Shown one piece after another: positions 53,212 to 64,000 of a stretch of 64,000 bases of DNA; position 1 is the stretch's first letter; each line of letters opens with the position of its first letter. Position numbers and translations under genes: made by a program. Source of the DNA: Phellopilus nigrolimitatus (taxonomy: Eukaryota; Basidiomycota; Agaricomycetes; Hymenochaetales; Hymenochaetaceae); contig JAJOHG010000022.1 in assembly GCA_021029095.1 (NCBI GenBank), positions 186,001-250,000 of the forward strand, in the 5' to 3' direction. Below the pieces are notes generated by a model. The model worked only from the letters and a program-made list of their open reading frames with translations. It was not told where the DNA came from and did no database searches.

Positions 53212-53984
53212 CAGTCATGGACCGGTCCTTGAGACAGCCCCGGTCCTTGAGACACCCTTTATATTTTCCTTCCAAAACAACTCGGGACCATCTTGGGTGT
53301 TTTAATGGGTCAATACATGATTGAACCAAGTGTTCCTGGAGTTTCAGAAAATTAGCTCATGTACTTTGTCAGATATAGGTAAAATGCACCTTTTTGACCA
53401 AAACAGCCAAACTTGCTTGCTTTCCAGAGCTCTTATTTGGAACAATTAAAATCGCAAAAAATCCCAGGAGTACTTTTTTCTGCATTTTAAACTAAAGCGT
53501 GCAAAAAGACTGAGGAAACCCGAGCAAGAACTGACTGCATAAAACAGTTTGTCGCAAAACCTCTGTTGAGTAACCAAACGCGGTCACGTGACGCTTGTGT
53601 GCTTACGGTCCCTTCGAACTTGATTTTGAGCTCTACAAATCAATTCTCGGCCGAAATATTTCATTTTCTCAGTCGATCGAGAGCTTCAGTAGTCCTCTTG
53701 GATATAGCAAGAAACAAATTCCGGTTGTGATGTATAATACTAGGAAAAACGTTGAAATTGACCGTGGGAAAAAAGGTGTCTCAAAGAGTGGTGAGCACCA
53801 AATTCCTGCCTCAAAATCAATTATTTTTTATCTCTCATTTCTCAACGGATTACCTTGAAAATTTGCGTGAATGTCGCTGAGTGAACAAATGAAATTATAG
53901 TATTTTTTCTCTTGCCGAAATCGAACCAGGGACGGTCAGGGTACGCGATCAAGATGTGGTGTCTCAAGGACCGGTCCATGACTG
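53212..53984. mobile_element. Y: 773-bp element with perfect inverted termini and TA target
   Basis: Flanked by TA (53210-53211, 53985-53986). Ends CAGTCATGGACCGGTCCTTG(AGACA) are perfect inverted repeats of 25 bp; the inner GGTCCTTGAGACA is repeated once more at 53241-53258. X1 has the empty site with one TA at 25185-25186. The longest frame (87 codons from 53595) has no transposase motif, so it is non-autonomous, with a TA target as in Tc1/mariner/pogo elements. Confidence 0.9.
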
Positions 53985-54495
53985 TAAGCCTCTATAAATA
54001 TTGTTTGTTCTATCACTTTCAGTCACAATTTGTGTATTTATTTTTGCAGATATGAGATGCCTGTCCATTATTCTTTATATCTGTCTTTGAAGAATCTGAA
54101 ATCCGAAGTGCTTTTGTGTCTAAATTCTCTAACGATGTCGGGGCAGGGTGAGTTGTTGCCGGTTTCTGACTCGCCACAGAAATAATTTTCATTTGTACGA
54201 AGCACATTCTATAAAACCACGAAAATTATATATTCGAAGAGCCAAGACAATTCTCTATACAATGGTACAACAATGAAGTATTTATGTCAAATATTCATTG
54301 AGATATAAAGCTGAAAGCACAGGATGGGTCGTTGCCGCATTTTAGACAGTAATCGATGTAACTCCGCATAATTGAGACGGTCATTTGTACTTGATAAATT
54401 AAGAAATGTGCGTGGAGAAACGCAGCAAACGTGTTTAGAATTATGTAGCAATACACACTGAAAAAAGTAACAGAAAGCTTTGGCGATCGGACATA

Positions 54496-55129
54496 CTATT
54501 CCGTTTCCGCCCGTGCCTCCCAAGGCTTCCGTCTAGGCTCTTGTCTTGACGGAGTTGGGGCATTTTCCTACAGAGATACCGACATCAGAAATTCATTCAT
54601 TCGGAAGGCAGCTATCAGACGCACGTTTATGCCCGTTGGAATCTCTTCATTATTCGGTATGAGATGTGTTTGACCGGACTCAATCAGTGCAGTGATTTCA
54701 GCGAACGTGAACTCAATGCACTCAGATGCGGGATTTGATGCGACGGATGACTTTATTCGTCCTTCAACACCCGTTAACGTCTGTGTTATTTCTGCACGGG
54801 CGTTCGACGCAGACTGGATCTCCTCCCATGTTATGGTCTGTCCTGTGATTCTGTCAATTTTGTAAGTAAGTAGAAGACGCTAAATATTGAATTACAGATG
54901 AGTCAACAAGCATACTTAGAAAAATAAAACGCTTTTGCTCGTCCAAGAACGTCATGCTCCTGCAGCTCCGTGACTCGGCCACCTTTTTGCACGGAGTCCA
55001 GGATGCTTGATAGGCCTTCCTTTTAGAATAGATGAGTAATTGTAGCTCAAAAGAGATCTGAGAGCATTACACCTGAAAAACTTGATCAGTGTCGAACGGA
55101 TATGCAAAAAATTGCTCGTAGACACTCAT
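54496..55129 (-). CDS. Small protein with C-terminal KPWE motif (PEX39-like)
   Basis: Start ATG 55127-55129 (MSVYEQFFAYPFDTDQVFQ), an intron, GLSSILDSVQKGGRVTELQE, HDVLGRAKAFYFS, an intron, RITGQTITWEEIQSASNARA, FTFAEITALIESGQTHLIPN, an intron near 54560-54620, then PTPSRQEPRRKPWEARAETE and stop at 54496. The layout FxxxxxLIxxGxxxxIP followed by a KPWE motif recalls the small peroxin PEX39 (human C6orf226, yeast Yjr012c), which aids PTS2-cargo import. The N-terminal part is longer than in those proteins. The call rests on two short motifs; treat it as a suggestion. Confidence 0.5.
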
Positions 55130-55272
55130 TTTGAGAAGGCGAGATTCGTGCTCGTCTAGAGTCGGTCGTTCTGCGGAGGTAGAAAGGCTCGGTGTTATCC
55201 GAACGGCGTACTTGCTTACAACGCAGCGATGATGCTACTCGATAACTTGCCTAGAACCAGCGTTTAGAGCTG

Positions 55273-56461
55273 ATGAAACTCCCTCTTGATCTAGTCTGGC
55301 AAATAATTGGGATAAGTCTCAGCGAGTCACCTCGAACTCCTCTCTCTCTCCTACTCGTCAATTCAGAATTTCGAGACCTGTGTTTGTCGTTCCTTCAAAC
55401 AGAATTACGATTCTCATCCATTCATCAACTGGAAATCTTCGAGCAACGCTGCGATAGCCTCGCGTATCTCCCTAGAACTCTTACTATAACACTTCCAGGA
55501 GGGTCGGCAGACTTCCGCCTCTTCAAAGTTCTTCATGATACTTTGCAACATATAGTACATATTGTGTCGCAGTCTCATCAAGGATCGGACAACGCGAAGG
55601 ACCTGAGTAATCGACGTCTGAGACTCCAACGACTACAACTCTGTTTGAACTCATTCACGCTGGACCCCGACATCGAATATCTTTTCAGAGCTCTTAATCT
55701 TACAGAGTATGGTTGCTCACCGTCCTATTTGGGTGTTACGTTACTGACACGTATTTACTTTCCAGTCCGGAAGAGTTCACTTGGTCGGGACCAGACCCAG
55801 CTCACCATTTCTCTACTGCAGTATGTTTAATCCATCGTTTTTTTATTTCCACTAAACTTGCTAACTACATTCATCGTCGAAGATCGTGCCAAATGCCGCC
55901 ATCCATTTATTTCGAGCCGTACAGACATGGCAGAACCTGCGACATCTTAAGTTGACGAATCTCGCATTTCCATCGCATACTAGCTTGGGTTCTGCGCAAC
56001 CCCTCGCAGAAGCACTGGGCATTTCCAGCGGCTCATATACGCTGACCACGACCACCCCATTTCTGGCCCCTTCCAACGGTTCTTTGACAATTGACAAGTC
56101 ATTACCTGGATCGTCTAAACCGATGTTTGCCTTAGCCAAACTTCAGACTATTTATTTAGGTCAAGTCACGTTTCTTGATCCTTCTGAAATCGCGGCTATC
56201 GTTTGCACGCCTATCCTCGCCTCTCTCCGCTCTGTGCGCATCGTCGATGCCTATCAAGGTAGCATATGGGGGCCGCGTGTACGTGACACAGACATCGAAA
56301 AGGCAGTCAATTCGAACTTTGAAGAATCGGAAATCGCATTCAACATCATGTTCAAGGAATTCACCCAGCGTGTGCGGACGTTGGTTTCATGCGAGGCAAG
56401 AACAGAACGAATTACAGGGGGAGATCGCATGGATTATGAATACAGCGGCTCGCCTGGTTGA
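55273..56461 (+). CDS. F-box-like / leucine-rich protein
   Basis: Start ATG 55273: LPLDLVWQIIGISLSESPRT PLSLLLVNSEFRDLCLSFLQ resembles an F-box at the very N-terminus, followed by beta-alpha type segments (FSSIHQLEIF, LRLQRLQLCLNSFTL). Introns lie near 55695-55765 and 55820-55885. The second half (AIHLFRAVQTWQNLRHLKL, LAKLQTIYLGQVTFLDPSEI, LASLRSVRIVDAYQGSIWGP) has irregular leucine-rich repeats. The stop is at 56459-56461. Such proteins are abundant in basidiomycetes and probably select targets for ubiquitination. It is divergent from the PEX39-like gene by 143 bp and convergent with MRE11. Confidence 0.6.
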
Positions 56462-56612
56462 ATGAAGTTGAGAATTTTAAAGTAATCACATGAGAAAGTA
56501 AATAGACAAATTTCTATCACACAAACCAAAATCTGTAGGTTAACAAGAAAGTAAAAACAGACGACTGCGATTTAGCAAACTGTGGCTAACCTAATTGGAA
56601 GACAATGAAGAG

Positions 56613-59600
56613 TTAATCGTCGCTATCGCTGTCTACTTCGACCTGGTATAGATAAGAACTGTATGTAGACACGATTGAATGCGCGGGCATGGATGGACTC
56701 ACCACTTTTTGCATCTTCCCCTTCGCATTGGATGCTGCAGCCCTTGTACTTCGGCCTCTCGCAGCAGTCCCAGAAGGTGCAAAACTCAGTGTTGATTGCT
56801 TGTCCCTCGTGTCAAGCGGAGACGTCGCTTTACCCCGTACAACAGGCTTTCTCGTCGTGGATGATTGACTTGTAAAGCTTGGAGTTAGCAAGATCGTTCC
56901 TGATTGTTTTGGATGCATACCTCAGGACGGCTGCACGGCTCGTTTTCTTCGGCGGTGCCCTGGCTTCTTCACCGTCATTTTCGTCATTGGATTCCACATC
57001 ATCATCTGACGCGACCTTGGACATTTTAGCAATAATATTCTTCGTCAGCAAGCCAATTTTCTATGAGGACACATATCTTTACTTACAGGAGCTCTTTTGC
57101 CTCTACCGCGAGCAGGAGCCTTTTTCACGGTGGTTGAGGTGACCTTGCCCTTGCCCTTAGCTGCAGAAGACTTCGTCGCCTTCTTGGGGGGCGGTTCCTC
57201 GAAATCGTCCTCATCATCTTGGTCGAGATCCATCATCATCGAATCAACGGACTCTGCATCGGATACAATGGCCTTTCCTTTGCCCTAGATGTTTGGGGTC
57301 ATTATATATATTTACGTTTTCACATCATCATTTAGCCGTGAAAGGGATATCGAGAGTGAAGAAAATAGGTACCTTTGTTGGTGCGGCAACGCCACCTGTT
57401 TGTCGCTCTCTATATTGTTCTTCGTGCTCTTTTCGCGCCTTCTGAACCTGTGGCGCAAATATTAAGGGACTAGTAGATGAGTATTGAAAGCTTGTGTACC
57501 GCATCATCAAGATCGTCTTCTTCGATTTGACCATGCGCCTGCATGCCTTTCATGAGCGATTTGAGATTTGTTGCCACATACCTGCATATTCTCAATGCCG
57601 GTACGGACACCCAAATTACAACGATTTCACTCACGATGAAATAGCATGAGGGTCGTCCTTCTCGACAAATGTCTGGATTGCATCGCCCATGCCCCCTTCT
57701 CCGAGCAGCTGCATCTCTTGCGACGCAAGGTACTCCTTGACTAACGTTGCAACACGGATCTTCGCTAGCTTCTCGCTTACTGTCAAGTCCGGATCGTCAA
57801 TGCTAAGTTCTGGTTGCTCGTTATTATTCTTTGCCTTTGACCGCGATGCGAACTTCTTTGAGCGATGGAAGATAAGGACATCTCGAGGATTGGCTATGCG
57901 TCCTTGGAACTCCTGTCCGAAGCGAATAGGATTTGACATTTCTGCAACATCAGTTGTGTCGACCTTCAAAGATCTTCAGTTTTAAATGGGGAAGTGAAGC
58001 AAAATACGCCGTACCTTCAATCGAATCAAGGGTAGCATCGGTGGGAGAGCTTCTTCGCCTCTTTCTAGAGCATTCGCATTCCGTTCCTCAAACAGCCCAT
58101 TTGCTTTTTCGATCAACTCATTCACCTGCTCAATAAGAGTTGCAAAGGTTTCAACATGTGCAAGAGCACGAAAGCAGTGAACTCGCCTTTGCCCTCAGAA
58201 ACTTGCCAACTTCAATTTGATCAGTAACGTCGAATCCCTCTTCTTCAGCTGCTTCTATGAGGAACACCTCATCTATGACAAAAGGGCGCACTGTGCGCAG
58301 CGGGATAGGATCCATATGGAACTCTTTACCCTGTATCTGCAGCAATGCGACATGTCTTGGATATTGCGAGTTAGAGACATTTGATCGGAAGAGCGGAAAG
58401 AACGCCAAGCTCACTTCTCAAGAGCCTCTCCGTCAGCTAAAGACGTCGCAACTGAAGACCCAGGCTGAGTAATGTAATATTCTTTACCAGCGACGGGTTC
58501 GGGTACAATGCGACAATCGTGTTCGTGGCCCCATACGACCAAGTTGATACTGTCGTCGAACATACCCTCAGGGACGGACTCCTGTGGACCTCGCTTAACT
58601 CTGATCGAGCTTTAACACGGACGGCAACTAGTGAAGAATGGGCTTCACGCACCTGTTCTGATGGAGTAGTAAAATATTGAACCAGTCTTGCTTGTCTCTA
58701 GGCATGTACATCCGAACGCGGTTGCTTCGGAGTTCAAAATGCATACGAGCGTCTTTGACATTTCCGATGCCATACAAGCCGAGGCGAGTGTTACCCTTCC
58801 TGAGAAGTACTGGCCTAACTGCGATCCCGACAGATTGAGCTTCGGCATCGTTGGTTGGAAGGTCTATTTTCCCCATGTAGTTAAGTAAGCCAGTCACAGA
58901 GAGAAGATCAAGTGCACAAAGGGCTCCTTCCTAACATGAATGGCCGAGTTTCAACGTCTGTCCTGAAGCTTCGTGACGATGTAATTCCTTACCGGACCAG
59001 CGCCTTGTGGGTCGTCGTGATTACCGTGTATCGAAAAAACGGGTATACCGACATTGAAGTTTGGATCTTCGTAGTTAACGGCCGGAAAACTAAACCAAGA
59101 AACTTTAGTCCTTGATATGTAAGAAGCGAAACATGACTCACGAAAATCCCGAAGCCTTTCCTTCATCAGGATCGCTGAGAAGTTCTATTTGGACAGGTCT
59201 GTCCCCCAATGTATACTCTCTCAAAAGCGCGATGACGCGATAGATACAGTCTCTCGAAGGCCTGTTCTCGTGGAAAAGGTCGCCAGCTAAAAGAATGAAG
59301 TCTACCTAGAACAGACAACGTAACTGAGTCCCATGTACATCGAAAAGTATGCCACAAGGGCAAGTGCTCTTTTTCCTCATGCTTACATCATGTTTGACGG
59401 CAAGCTGTAAAATCTCTTCAAAGGTGTTTATGGAGTCCCTGCCTCGAATAGGATCGCGCTCCAGGTAACCAATATGGTTATCGGTCGCTAAAAGAATTTT
59501 TATGGTGTCCTCTGCATCTGAGTGAGCAGTTTAGTATGGCAGGGATGTAGATATTCAGGATTTAAATCACATTGCTGCTGAAACGATGGAGGGGCTTCCG

Positions 59601-59613
59601 ACGCGCGAGACAT
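56613..59613 (-). CDS. MRE11: MRE11 double-strand-break repair nuclease
   Basis: Start ATG 59611-59613 ([14 protein letters not shown]), many introns. Phosphoesterase motifs are intact: [64 protein letters not shown], and [20 protein letters not shown]. The capping domain follows ([40 protein letters not shown]), then [20 protein letters not shown] and a basic/acidic tail ([17 protein letters not shown], stop 56613). MRE11 with RAD50 and NBS1 processes DNA ends; the GAR-like tail binds DNA. Nothing essential is missing. Confidence 0.95.
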
Positions 59614-59930
59614 TTTTCTTTCTGGCCTTTGCAAAGCGGAAATTTGTTAGCGTGTGAAGCTGGTCGCTAAGAGTTCAGAATTCAGCGTTATTTAGCGCAG
59701 AAAGGGTGGACCTCCGAACACAGTAGTAGTTCAGAAATGGGCTGAGCTTGAAGTTGAATGGACGCGGTTTCGGGACGCGACGCGTATCGTGACTAGTCAC
59801 TACGTAGTCACATACTTGAAGCATAACGCGCGCAGCACCAGCGATTGCGACGCGTCGACGTCCTTACTTTCTTACTTATCTTTTGTTTTTCCTCACTCGC
59901 TGCCTATATTCATCGCTTTAGACGGCAGTT
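59614..59930. promoter_or_regulatory. Divergent promoter region MRE11 / transporter
   Basis: 317 bases between two start codons on opposite strands. It contains several ACGCG-type words (acgcgacgcg near 59776, gacgcgtcg near 59848) that resemble MCB-type G1/S sites (ACGCGT); this would suit a DNA-repair gene, but I have no direct proof of use. Confidence 0.45.
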
Positions 59931-61316
59931 ATGGCTCAAAAAAATGCGACCTTACCTCCCAACAAGCTACTTATAGTGCGTCCGCAAATGGGCATGTGAA
60001 ATGTCGCGAAGTGTTACTAATACAGAAGTCAAGTTTGGCACACTCTCGTTTTACATGGTTGCTGCACTCTCCGTATGTCTTATATTCCATTGCTCATCGG
60101 AAGGGAATTTAATGTCGCGTCTCCCCCTTAGATGGTTATGGCGTGAATGGTCCATTTATCGTTATTTACCATATTCCACGCTGACGAACACTAGCAACAA
60201 ATGGGTGCTGAATACAACTTCAGTGCCCCTCTTTTTTCTCCTCACCCAGCTTGTCATCGCCATTTTTCTTTTCATTTTATCTCATATTTTCGGCCTCCTA
60301 AAACTTCCGTTCCGCGTGGATCTAGAGCTATGCAAGGGGCTCGCCCCAATGATAATTTTGAATGTGGTTGGCCTCAGGTTTGTTTCTAGATTCTTTCATC
60401 TCCTCCGCGTAGATTGACGTCTATTCCTCTCATTTTAGCTTTAGCAACTTTACTTTGAAATATGTCGATGCCTCCTTCTACCAAGTTGCCCGCGGGCTCG
60501 TCCTGCCGTTCACAGTCCTGACCTCATACATAATCCTCTCAGCGCGACCCTCTCTCTATATCTTGCTTGCATGCGGTCTTGTCTCCCTTGGATTCTTCAT
60601 TGGCGTGTTTTTCGACGGCATGAACGTTTCGATGAAGGGTGTCTTCTTCGGAGTCGTCAGTAGCGCCACGACTGCCTTACACGCCGTGGTCATCAAGAAG
60701 GCAATCAAGTTGGTCAATGATAGCGCCCTAGATTTGTGCTGGTACACGAACCTCTTCAGCGCACTCGTGCTTTCGGTCGTAGTCCTCCTTTCTGGGGAAT
60801 TGACCAAGGTGCTCGATTTATTTTACGGTGATTCAGACGTGTTGGTGACGTTTGCCTGGGGTTCTGCGATTACTGTGAGTTTTTCACTCACTCATTTGCC
60901 TGACGATTCAGTCATTAACACCCTTCGTAGGGAATGTTCGGCTTCCTCATGGGTATTGCAAGTCTTTTGTCTATCAAAGTGACCTCGCCAATCACACACA
61001 TGGTTTCCTCTGCGGTGAGGGGGGTTGCAGCCTCCTTCCTCGGCGTGTGGCTATTTCACGACATTATCACCACGTACGCAGTCGCCAACTTGTTCGTATT
61101 TGAATGTTACTTACCGGCGGACTCGTCAACAGCGGCCGCGCCTCGTCTATTGCCATTATCCTCGGTGGTTCGATATTCTATACCTGGGTTAAGCATATCG
61201 AATCGCAAGGACCCGCGTTGCGTTCAGCCAGCGCAGAGGCGGATGTCTATGAGCGTGTACCTTTGGACGATGTGGAAGCAGGCAAAGCCGAGGGTCAGCG
61301 TGATAAACCCGAATAA
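59931..61316 (+). CDS. GDP-fucose-transporter-like nucleotide sugar transporter
   Basis: Start ATG 59931 (MAQKNATLPPNKLLI), several introns including a very short exon near 60130. Membrane segments: NKWVLNTTSVPLFFLLTQLV, LAPMIILNVVGL, FSNFTLKYVDASFYQVARGL, YILLACGLVSLGFFIGVFFD, MKGVFFGVVSSATTALHAVV, LFSALVLSVVVLLSGELTKV, FGFLMGIASLLSIKVTSPIT, AVRGVAASFLGVWLF, SSIAIILGGSIFYTWVKH, then a cytoplasmic tail ending DVEAGKAEGQRDKPE (stop 61314-61316). The KYVDASFYQVARGL and LSIKVTSPITHMVS blocks match the SLC35C1 group of Golgi/ER GDP-fucose antiporters within the triose-phosphate/nucleotide-sugar transporter family. About ten helices, as expected. Confidence 0.75.
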
Positions 61317-61902
61317 AAGCGATGCACGGACGCGGTGCATAATATACGTGATACCCTTGTAGATTGACTATGCGACAATTCTACTCAGTCCGCTCGGGAT
61401 GGTGTCGTCGACACATATAACTTGTTAATACATACTCTTATGTAGCTGTATAACATGTAATTGTATAATTATTGGCTACTTGTGAGACGGGTAGTGCCAT
61501 TGAGGAACATTGAAGATATCAGCTGGCAATGGCAGCTTTTACCTGCGCCGCAGAATCAGAGATAAGAAGAGTAATAAATTTGAAATGTTGAAACTCGAGG
61601 TTACAAATTCTCATGACTTCCAGCAAGCAGATTAAGCGGCATACTTACGTATGTAATCAAGACTCGGCCGTGCATAGCAGAAGCCGTAGTATATGAGCGG
61701 CATTTAGAAAATAAAACAAGTATGCAATCTGTACTGGACCGCAAGCCCCGGATACGCAGCTTCAAACGACGTAGCTAATCTCAAAAGGCGAAGACTACCA
61801 ATAACTTTCTCGATTATAGCAGTGGTAGAAAATGATAATGGAACATAGCCAAAGATGTCTCCTTACAGACGCCGAAAAAAAGCGAACGCCACGCTTCAAG
61901 AT
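61317..61902. other. Intergenic region between convergent genes
   Basis: About 585 AT-rich bases between the transporter and FAD1 stop codons. No coding region seen. Confidence 0.5.
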
Positions 61903-63200
61903 TTAACCCTTCGCTTCCTCCGCAACTTCTAGCTTGTCTACATGAACTGAAGTCCCGCGGCCTGCTCTCTCAAGGTTTCCATCCACCAGCTCATAGGCTG
62001 GTCGGTACCGTTTTTCCGATGAAGACTGACCATCAAAGCTGGACGTCTCCGACTGTGAGAGAGGCGAGGTCTGCTCCGAGTCCAGTGGGAAATTTACAGT
62101 ATCAGATTTCGGTATGGGGATTAATCTGGATTCCAACGAATTGGGTGTTTTATCTGCAAGCGTAGGCAAGGAAGGATCACAGTTTGGACGAATCAGCAGG
62201 GCAGGGTTCGGGTATGTATTGTAGGTTGAGCCAAGTGATGTGTAACTTGACAGTATTGTCAGACATAAATTCAAAGGCTCAAACGCTTTGCTCACCCTTG
62301 ATCATACAGACAACAATAAGGAACCCTCAAGTCTCGCAAGAATGTCCATACATTGGCATAGGACCAATTGATTATGGGGTGAACCCGCTCAAAACGAGGC
62401 CAATCTGGATCTGTCATATTGCGATAGGACAGAGTCGCTGTCGGCGGTAAACAAATGCCCGCTTAAGCGTTGAAGAGGATAATTAAGGTCGGCTCTCTTA
62501 CCTCCGTGAGGATCACCTCGTCTCGTCCCAACAAGGATTGCTTCGATGTGAGGAAATCCCGATTTGTATACCTCCAAGGCTCTTCTCATACCCTCTCCTC
62601 CTCTCGCTTTGCCGACCGGATACGGCTTTTGGGTGTCCGACTCGCCGTTCGATCGAACGGGAAACGGCGAGGTTGGACGAGTGACGCTTTCGATAGGCAA
62701 GGTAGGCGCAGATGTAGATTCCGGAGGAGGGGGAGAGCAGTGATAAAGGTCGAGATTATAGGCGCTGACCGATTCCGCAATGAAGTCCTCAAGCTCTTCA
62801 AAGGGGGAAGGGAGTGGTATATACAATGTTGGGATACGAAAATTTGACAGAGACGGATTTCGGCGCCCTAGCGCAGCAAGAAAGAGATGGAGGAGCACAG
62901 TACCTAACACAAAGAAATCAGTAAAGTAGGAGCAAGTAGAATAACCGAGCGATTGTCTTGCTCACAGTCCTTTCCGCCGTTGAAACTGATAGATACATGC
63001 TCCTGTCTTCTCTGGCTTAAACATCGTGTACGAGCCGAAGCAGAGCAAGGCACCCACCCATGTGTGTCCAGAGCCTCGTCTATGACGTGTAAAGCCTCCT
63101 TGACGAGGCTTGCTATAGGCGTACTCGAGTCTGCGATGGCCTGCACATCGTCCACAACGCCTTTGGGATCAAAGACTTGCAGCTTGCTCGTATGCGCCAT
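61903..63200 (-). CDS. FAD1: FAD synthase (FMN adenylyltransferase)
   Basis: Probable start ATG 63200 ([14 protein letters not shown]); an in-frame Met at 63374 is less likely. The PP-loop [17 protein letters not shown] is split by an intron (about 62886-62967). Then [109 protein letters not shown], and a longer Ser/Glu-rich C-terminus (stop 61903). These are the signatures of yeast FAD1, which makes FAD from FMN and ATP (PAPS-reductase fold). Insertions near 62640-62760 and at the C-terminus are fungal extras. No lesion seen. Confidence 0.9.
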
Positions 63201-63595
63201 GGTCTTGAACGGTCGGCAGGAGGCGGTGGAAGGCGGGCGTAAGGACGAGAGCGAGTACGTACGCGTGGCTGTTACGAGTGGGTGCACTAGAGACTTTCCA
63301 AGTTTGCGGACCGAGATGAGCATGCCGACTTGAACGGGTGGTCCATCTTTCCAAACATCTCTATATTTCGACACAATTTGTCCACGACGGTGGGAGTTTT
63401 CGACATGTGCATAATCGTCCTCTCCGCATCGGCTCCGTGAACGCTATTGAACATATGTATGTACATGTACAGTTATCAATGGCCAGTTCCAATGTGTATA
63501 CATATCCTTAAATAAGACAATAGTCCAGAGAGCGTCACGACCAAATATAAACCCGTGCACGGATTACGTGCCAGCTCTCTTTGTTGTCGACCACC
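63201..63595. promoter_or_regulatory. Divergent promoter region FAD1 / ArfGAP
   Basis: 395 bases between opposite start codons. The right part (tatataa-like ccaaatataaacccg near 63540) is a plausible core promoter for the ArfGAP gene. An in-frame extension of FAD1 covers 63201-63374. Confidence 0.4.
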
Positions 63596-64000
63596 ATGTC
63601 TGGGGTTAGCAAGATTGTCGCAGAAAGGAATCAGCGGATCTTGCTTGAGCTGGTCTCCCAGCCAGGAAACGGTAAGCAGCGCCGTTCTGCGCCCGAGCCC
63701 AACTGACCATCTCTTCTCTCGATTGGCTATGAACTGTGTCAGACATCTGTGCAGACTGTAAGGGCAAAGCCCCTCGATGGGCGTCGCATAACCTGGGCAT
63801 TTTCATTTGGTGTGTGATTTCGTACTTCCTTATCATTGTTTGACTCCGTTGACCGGATCGCACATAGTGTGCGATGTGCAAGTATCCATCGTAAGATCGG
63901 TACCCATGTAACCAAAGTGTACGTTTAGCCTATATACGCGCGCTGGAGTTGATTTGACAGTTATTATCAGAAAGAGCCTGACATTAGACTCGTGGAGCAA
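63596..64000 (+). CDS. ArfGAP-domain protein, 5' part
   Basis: Start ATG 63596; exons 63596-63671, 63743-63809, 63868-63918 and 63971 to the window edge join in frame: MSGVSKIVAERNQRILLELV, then DICADCKGKAPRWASHNLGI, FICVRCASIHRKIGTHVTKV, KSLTLDSWS. The zinc finger is C-x2-C-x16-C-x2-C and the catalytic arginine is in IHRKIG, so the GTPase-activating core is complete as far as it goes. It stimulates GTP hydrolysis on Arf and acts in vesicle traffic. The lead-in resembles AGE2/UCP3/SMAP-type proteins. It is truncated by the window end. Confidence 0.9.

Larger units (their letters stand above)
47460..54349 (-). mobile_element. X2: TA-flanked DNA element hosting E3 and Y
   Basis: Flanked by TA (47458-47459, 54350-54351). 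Ends CTGTCACAAAAGCGGCAACG and (reverse complement of right) CTGTCTAAAATGCGGCAACG are imperfect inverted repeats matching X1, in opposite orientation. Subtracting E3 with its duplication (4,983 bp) and Y with its TA (775 bp) leaves about 1.13 kb, the net size of X1. It contains no transposase. It shows the unoccupied target of V (AGAAAG at 52672-52677), so V entered X1 after the family split. Confidence 0.84.

Noticed and set aside
53930..53970. tRNA-like B-box on the minus strand (GGTTCGATTTC) suggesting a SINE
   Set aside because: No matching A-box or foldable cloverleaf, and Y has perfect inverted termini with TA target, which marks a DNA element.

Overview
ORGANISM. The window looks like nuclear DNA of a filamentous basidiomycete (mushroom-forming type). 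Coding regions are split by many short GT-AG introns, ribosomal protein and DNA-repair genes read as fungal orthologs, and both cell-wall/mucin-type and GDP-fucose genes are present. No bacterial-type operons, CRISPR arrays, rRNA genes or convincing tRNA genes were seen. | LAYOUT. (1) 1-24.7 kb is a nest of transposons. A broken host gene (1-254) is cut by Ty1/copia element E1 (255-16604). E1 is split inside its polyprotein by a 10.26-kb insertion (2646-12905) that behaves like a Helitron-like (helentron-type) element and is packed with pieces of at least five host genes: an MSB2-like mucin, a P5A-type ATPase in four places, a G-alpha-like N-terminus, an HDHD2-like HAD hydrolase in two places, and a membrane GH16 glucanase. 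A second copia element of the same family, E2 (17451-23492), is intact with indistinguishable LTRs. It sits inside an inverted-repeat structure that also holds a TA-flanked MITE and two short relatives (W) of the helentron. (2) 24.8-30.3 kb is X1, a TA-flanked inverted-repeat DNA element. A 4.3-kb element V, with 257-bp terminal inverted repeats and palindromic sub-repeats, inserted into it; V carries a decayed SWI3/RSC8 gene fused to another gene fragment. (3) 30.4-47.3 kb is ordinary gene space: DGK1-like kinase, a possible Whi5/Nrm1-like protein, the divergent pair RPS17/RPS22, an HCS1/IGHMBP2 helicase, a putative DNA-binding protein, GDP-L-fucose synthase, and a RAD5/RAD16/ULS1-type SNF2 ATPase. 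(4) 47.46-54.35 kb is X2, a second X element without V, which received an intact copia element E3 (47537-52514, minus strand) and a TA-flanked 773-bp element Y. (5) 54.5-64 kb is gene space again: a small KPWE-motif (PEX39-like) protein, an F-box-like protein, MRE11, a GDP-fucose-transporter-like protein, FAD synthase FAD1, and the start of an ArfGAP. | HOW IT FITS. X1 and X2 act as each other's empty-site controls: X2 shows the site before V, and X1 shows the site before Y and E3. E2 shows the empty site of the helentron in E1. These comparisons make the nesting order readable from one window. Two unrelated DNA-transposon types here (the helentron and V) have each taken up host gene segments with introns still in place, so capture was at the DNA level. 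The two copia families share a primer-binding site that matches the anticodon arm of initiator tRNA-Met. Single-base indels in two otherwise perfect ribosomal protein genes suggest residual consensus errors in the assembly, so isolated frameshifts elsewhere should be read with care.
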